DNA of 64,000 bases from Candidatus Zhuqueibacterota bacterium (GTDB lineage Bacteria; Zhuqueibacterota; Zhuqueibacteria; Thermofontimicrobiales; Thiofontviventaceae). Of the stretch, positions 63,873 through 64,000 are shown piece by piece. The first letter of the stretch is position 1. Each line of letters begins with the position of its first letter. The stretch spans positions 1-64,000 of the forward strand of contig JAFGDW010000141.1 of assembly GCA_016931935.1 (NCBI GenBank), in the 5' to 3' direction. The notes beneath the pieces were generated by a model that worked only from the letters and a program-made list of their open reading frames with translations, did not search any database and was not told the DNA's origin. The translations under genes and the position numbers were made by a program.

Positions 63873-64000
63873 TGAAAGTCCCTAATTTTTCATGACCAGG
63901 TTCATGTAACGAATTTAACAAAACTCATTCGGAAATAGCTGACGTTACAAAGTGATTTGTATAGCAAGAATGAATATCTAGATTTTTAGATACAATACCA

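Noticed and set aside
1-64000. tRNA, rRNA, CRISPR array or intact insertion sequence
   Set aside because: Scanned by eye for cloverleaf arms, regularly spaced direct repeats and transposase-like proteins; none seen. A covariance-model scan would be decisive.

Overview
All convincing genes in this 64-kb window lie on the minus strand; I found no credible plus-strand gene. The organism looks like a Gram-negative member of the Calditrichota / KSB1 / Ignavibacteriota part of the FCB superphylum. The evidence is as follows. Eight secreted proteins and one orphan end in an NYPNPFNP...SGVYLYRL...RRMLLMK-type C-terminal domain (FlgD-like fold, type IX secretion sorting signal). A PorZ-like propeller protein is present. 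Outer-membrane barrels, an RND pump and lipoproteins imply two membranes. Strong Shine-Dalgarno sequences (AAGGAGG, GGAGG) precede many genes, unlike Bacteroidota. The taxonomic placement is inference.

Layout from low to high coordinates. 0-3.8 kb: the start of a DUF4242 nickel-binding-type protein, a Ser/Thr kinase-TPR protein, and a long regulatory leader. 3.8-10.3 kb: a tripartite efflux set read TolC-like -> membrane fusion lipoprotein -> RND pump. 10.6-12.4 kb: small enzymes (NADP-dependent oxidoreductase, cupin, isoprenylcysteine methyltransferase family). 12.5-35.8 kb: a secretome block of seven large exported proteins, namely a VCBS/FG-GAP protein, two CotH-kinase paralogues, two BNR-type propeller proteins, a twin-catalytic-domain glycoside hydrolase and a smaller protein. 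Two small enzymes interrupt this block. 35.8-46.3 kb: accessory and stress genes, including a RibD/DHFR-type reductase, an aldo-keto reductase, two VOC proteins, a broken acetyl-CoA synthetase, a DUF6588 barrel, a Cu/Zn superoxide dismutase lipoprotein, two thioredoxin-fold proteins and a beta-barrel. 47-53 kb: envelope genes (M23 peptidase, glycosyltransferase, glucose-1-phosphate thymidylyltransferase, DUF4282 and YIP1 membrane proteins). 53.9-63.9 kb: dnaE, a YbgF-like TPR protein, recN and the PorZ-like protein.

The most interesting signal is regulatory. Three genes far apart (kinase-TPR, VOC protein, beta-barrel) each have an unusual promoter-like element resembling a sigma-54 -24/-12 box (TGGCATGCTATTTGAA, TGGCATACTATTTGTA, TGGGAAATTATTTGGA). 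In each case TGAGACA/TGTCTCA half-sites begin about 80-110 bp further upstream, the spacing expected for an enhancer-binding-protein regulon. No regulator gene is in the window.

Other notable items: two copies of a ~90-bp terminal-inverted-repeat element next to secretome genes; a 133-bp MITE with 18-bp terminal repeats and a 4-bp ACGT target duplication; dispersed CCTTCGACAAGCTCAG palindromes; an acs gene broken by one stop and two single-base insertions; a Cu/Zn SOD that has lost both disulfide cysteines; and an orphan sorting domain with no passenger. No tRNA, rRNA, CRISPR array or intact insertion sequence was recognised.
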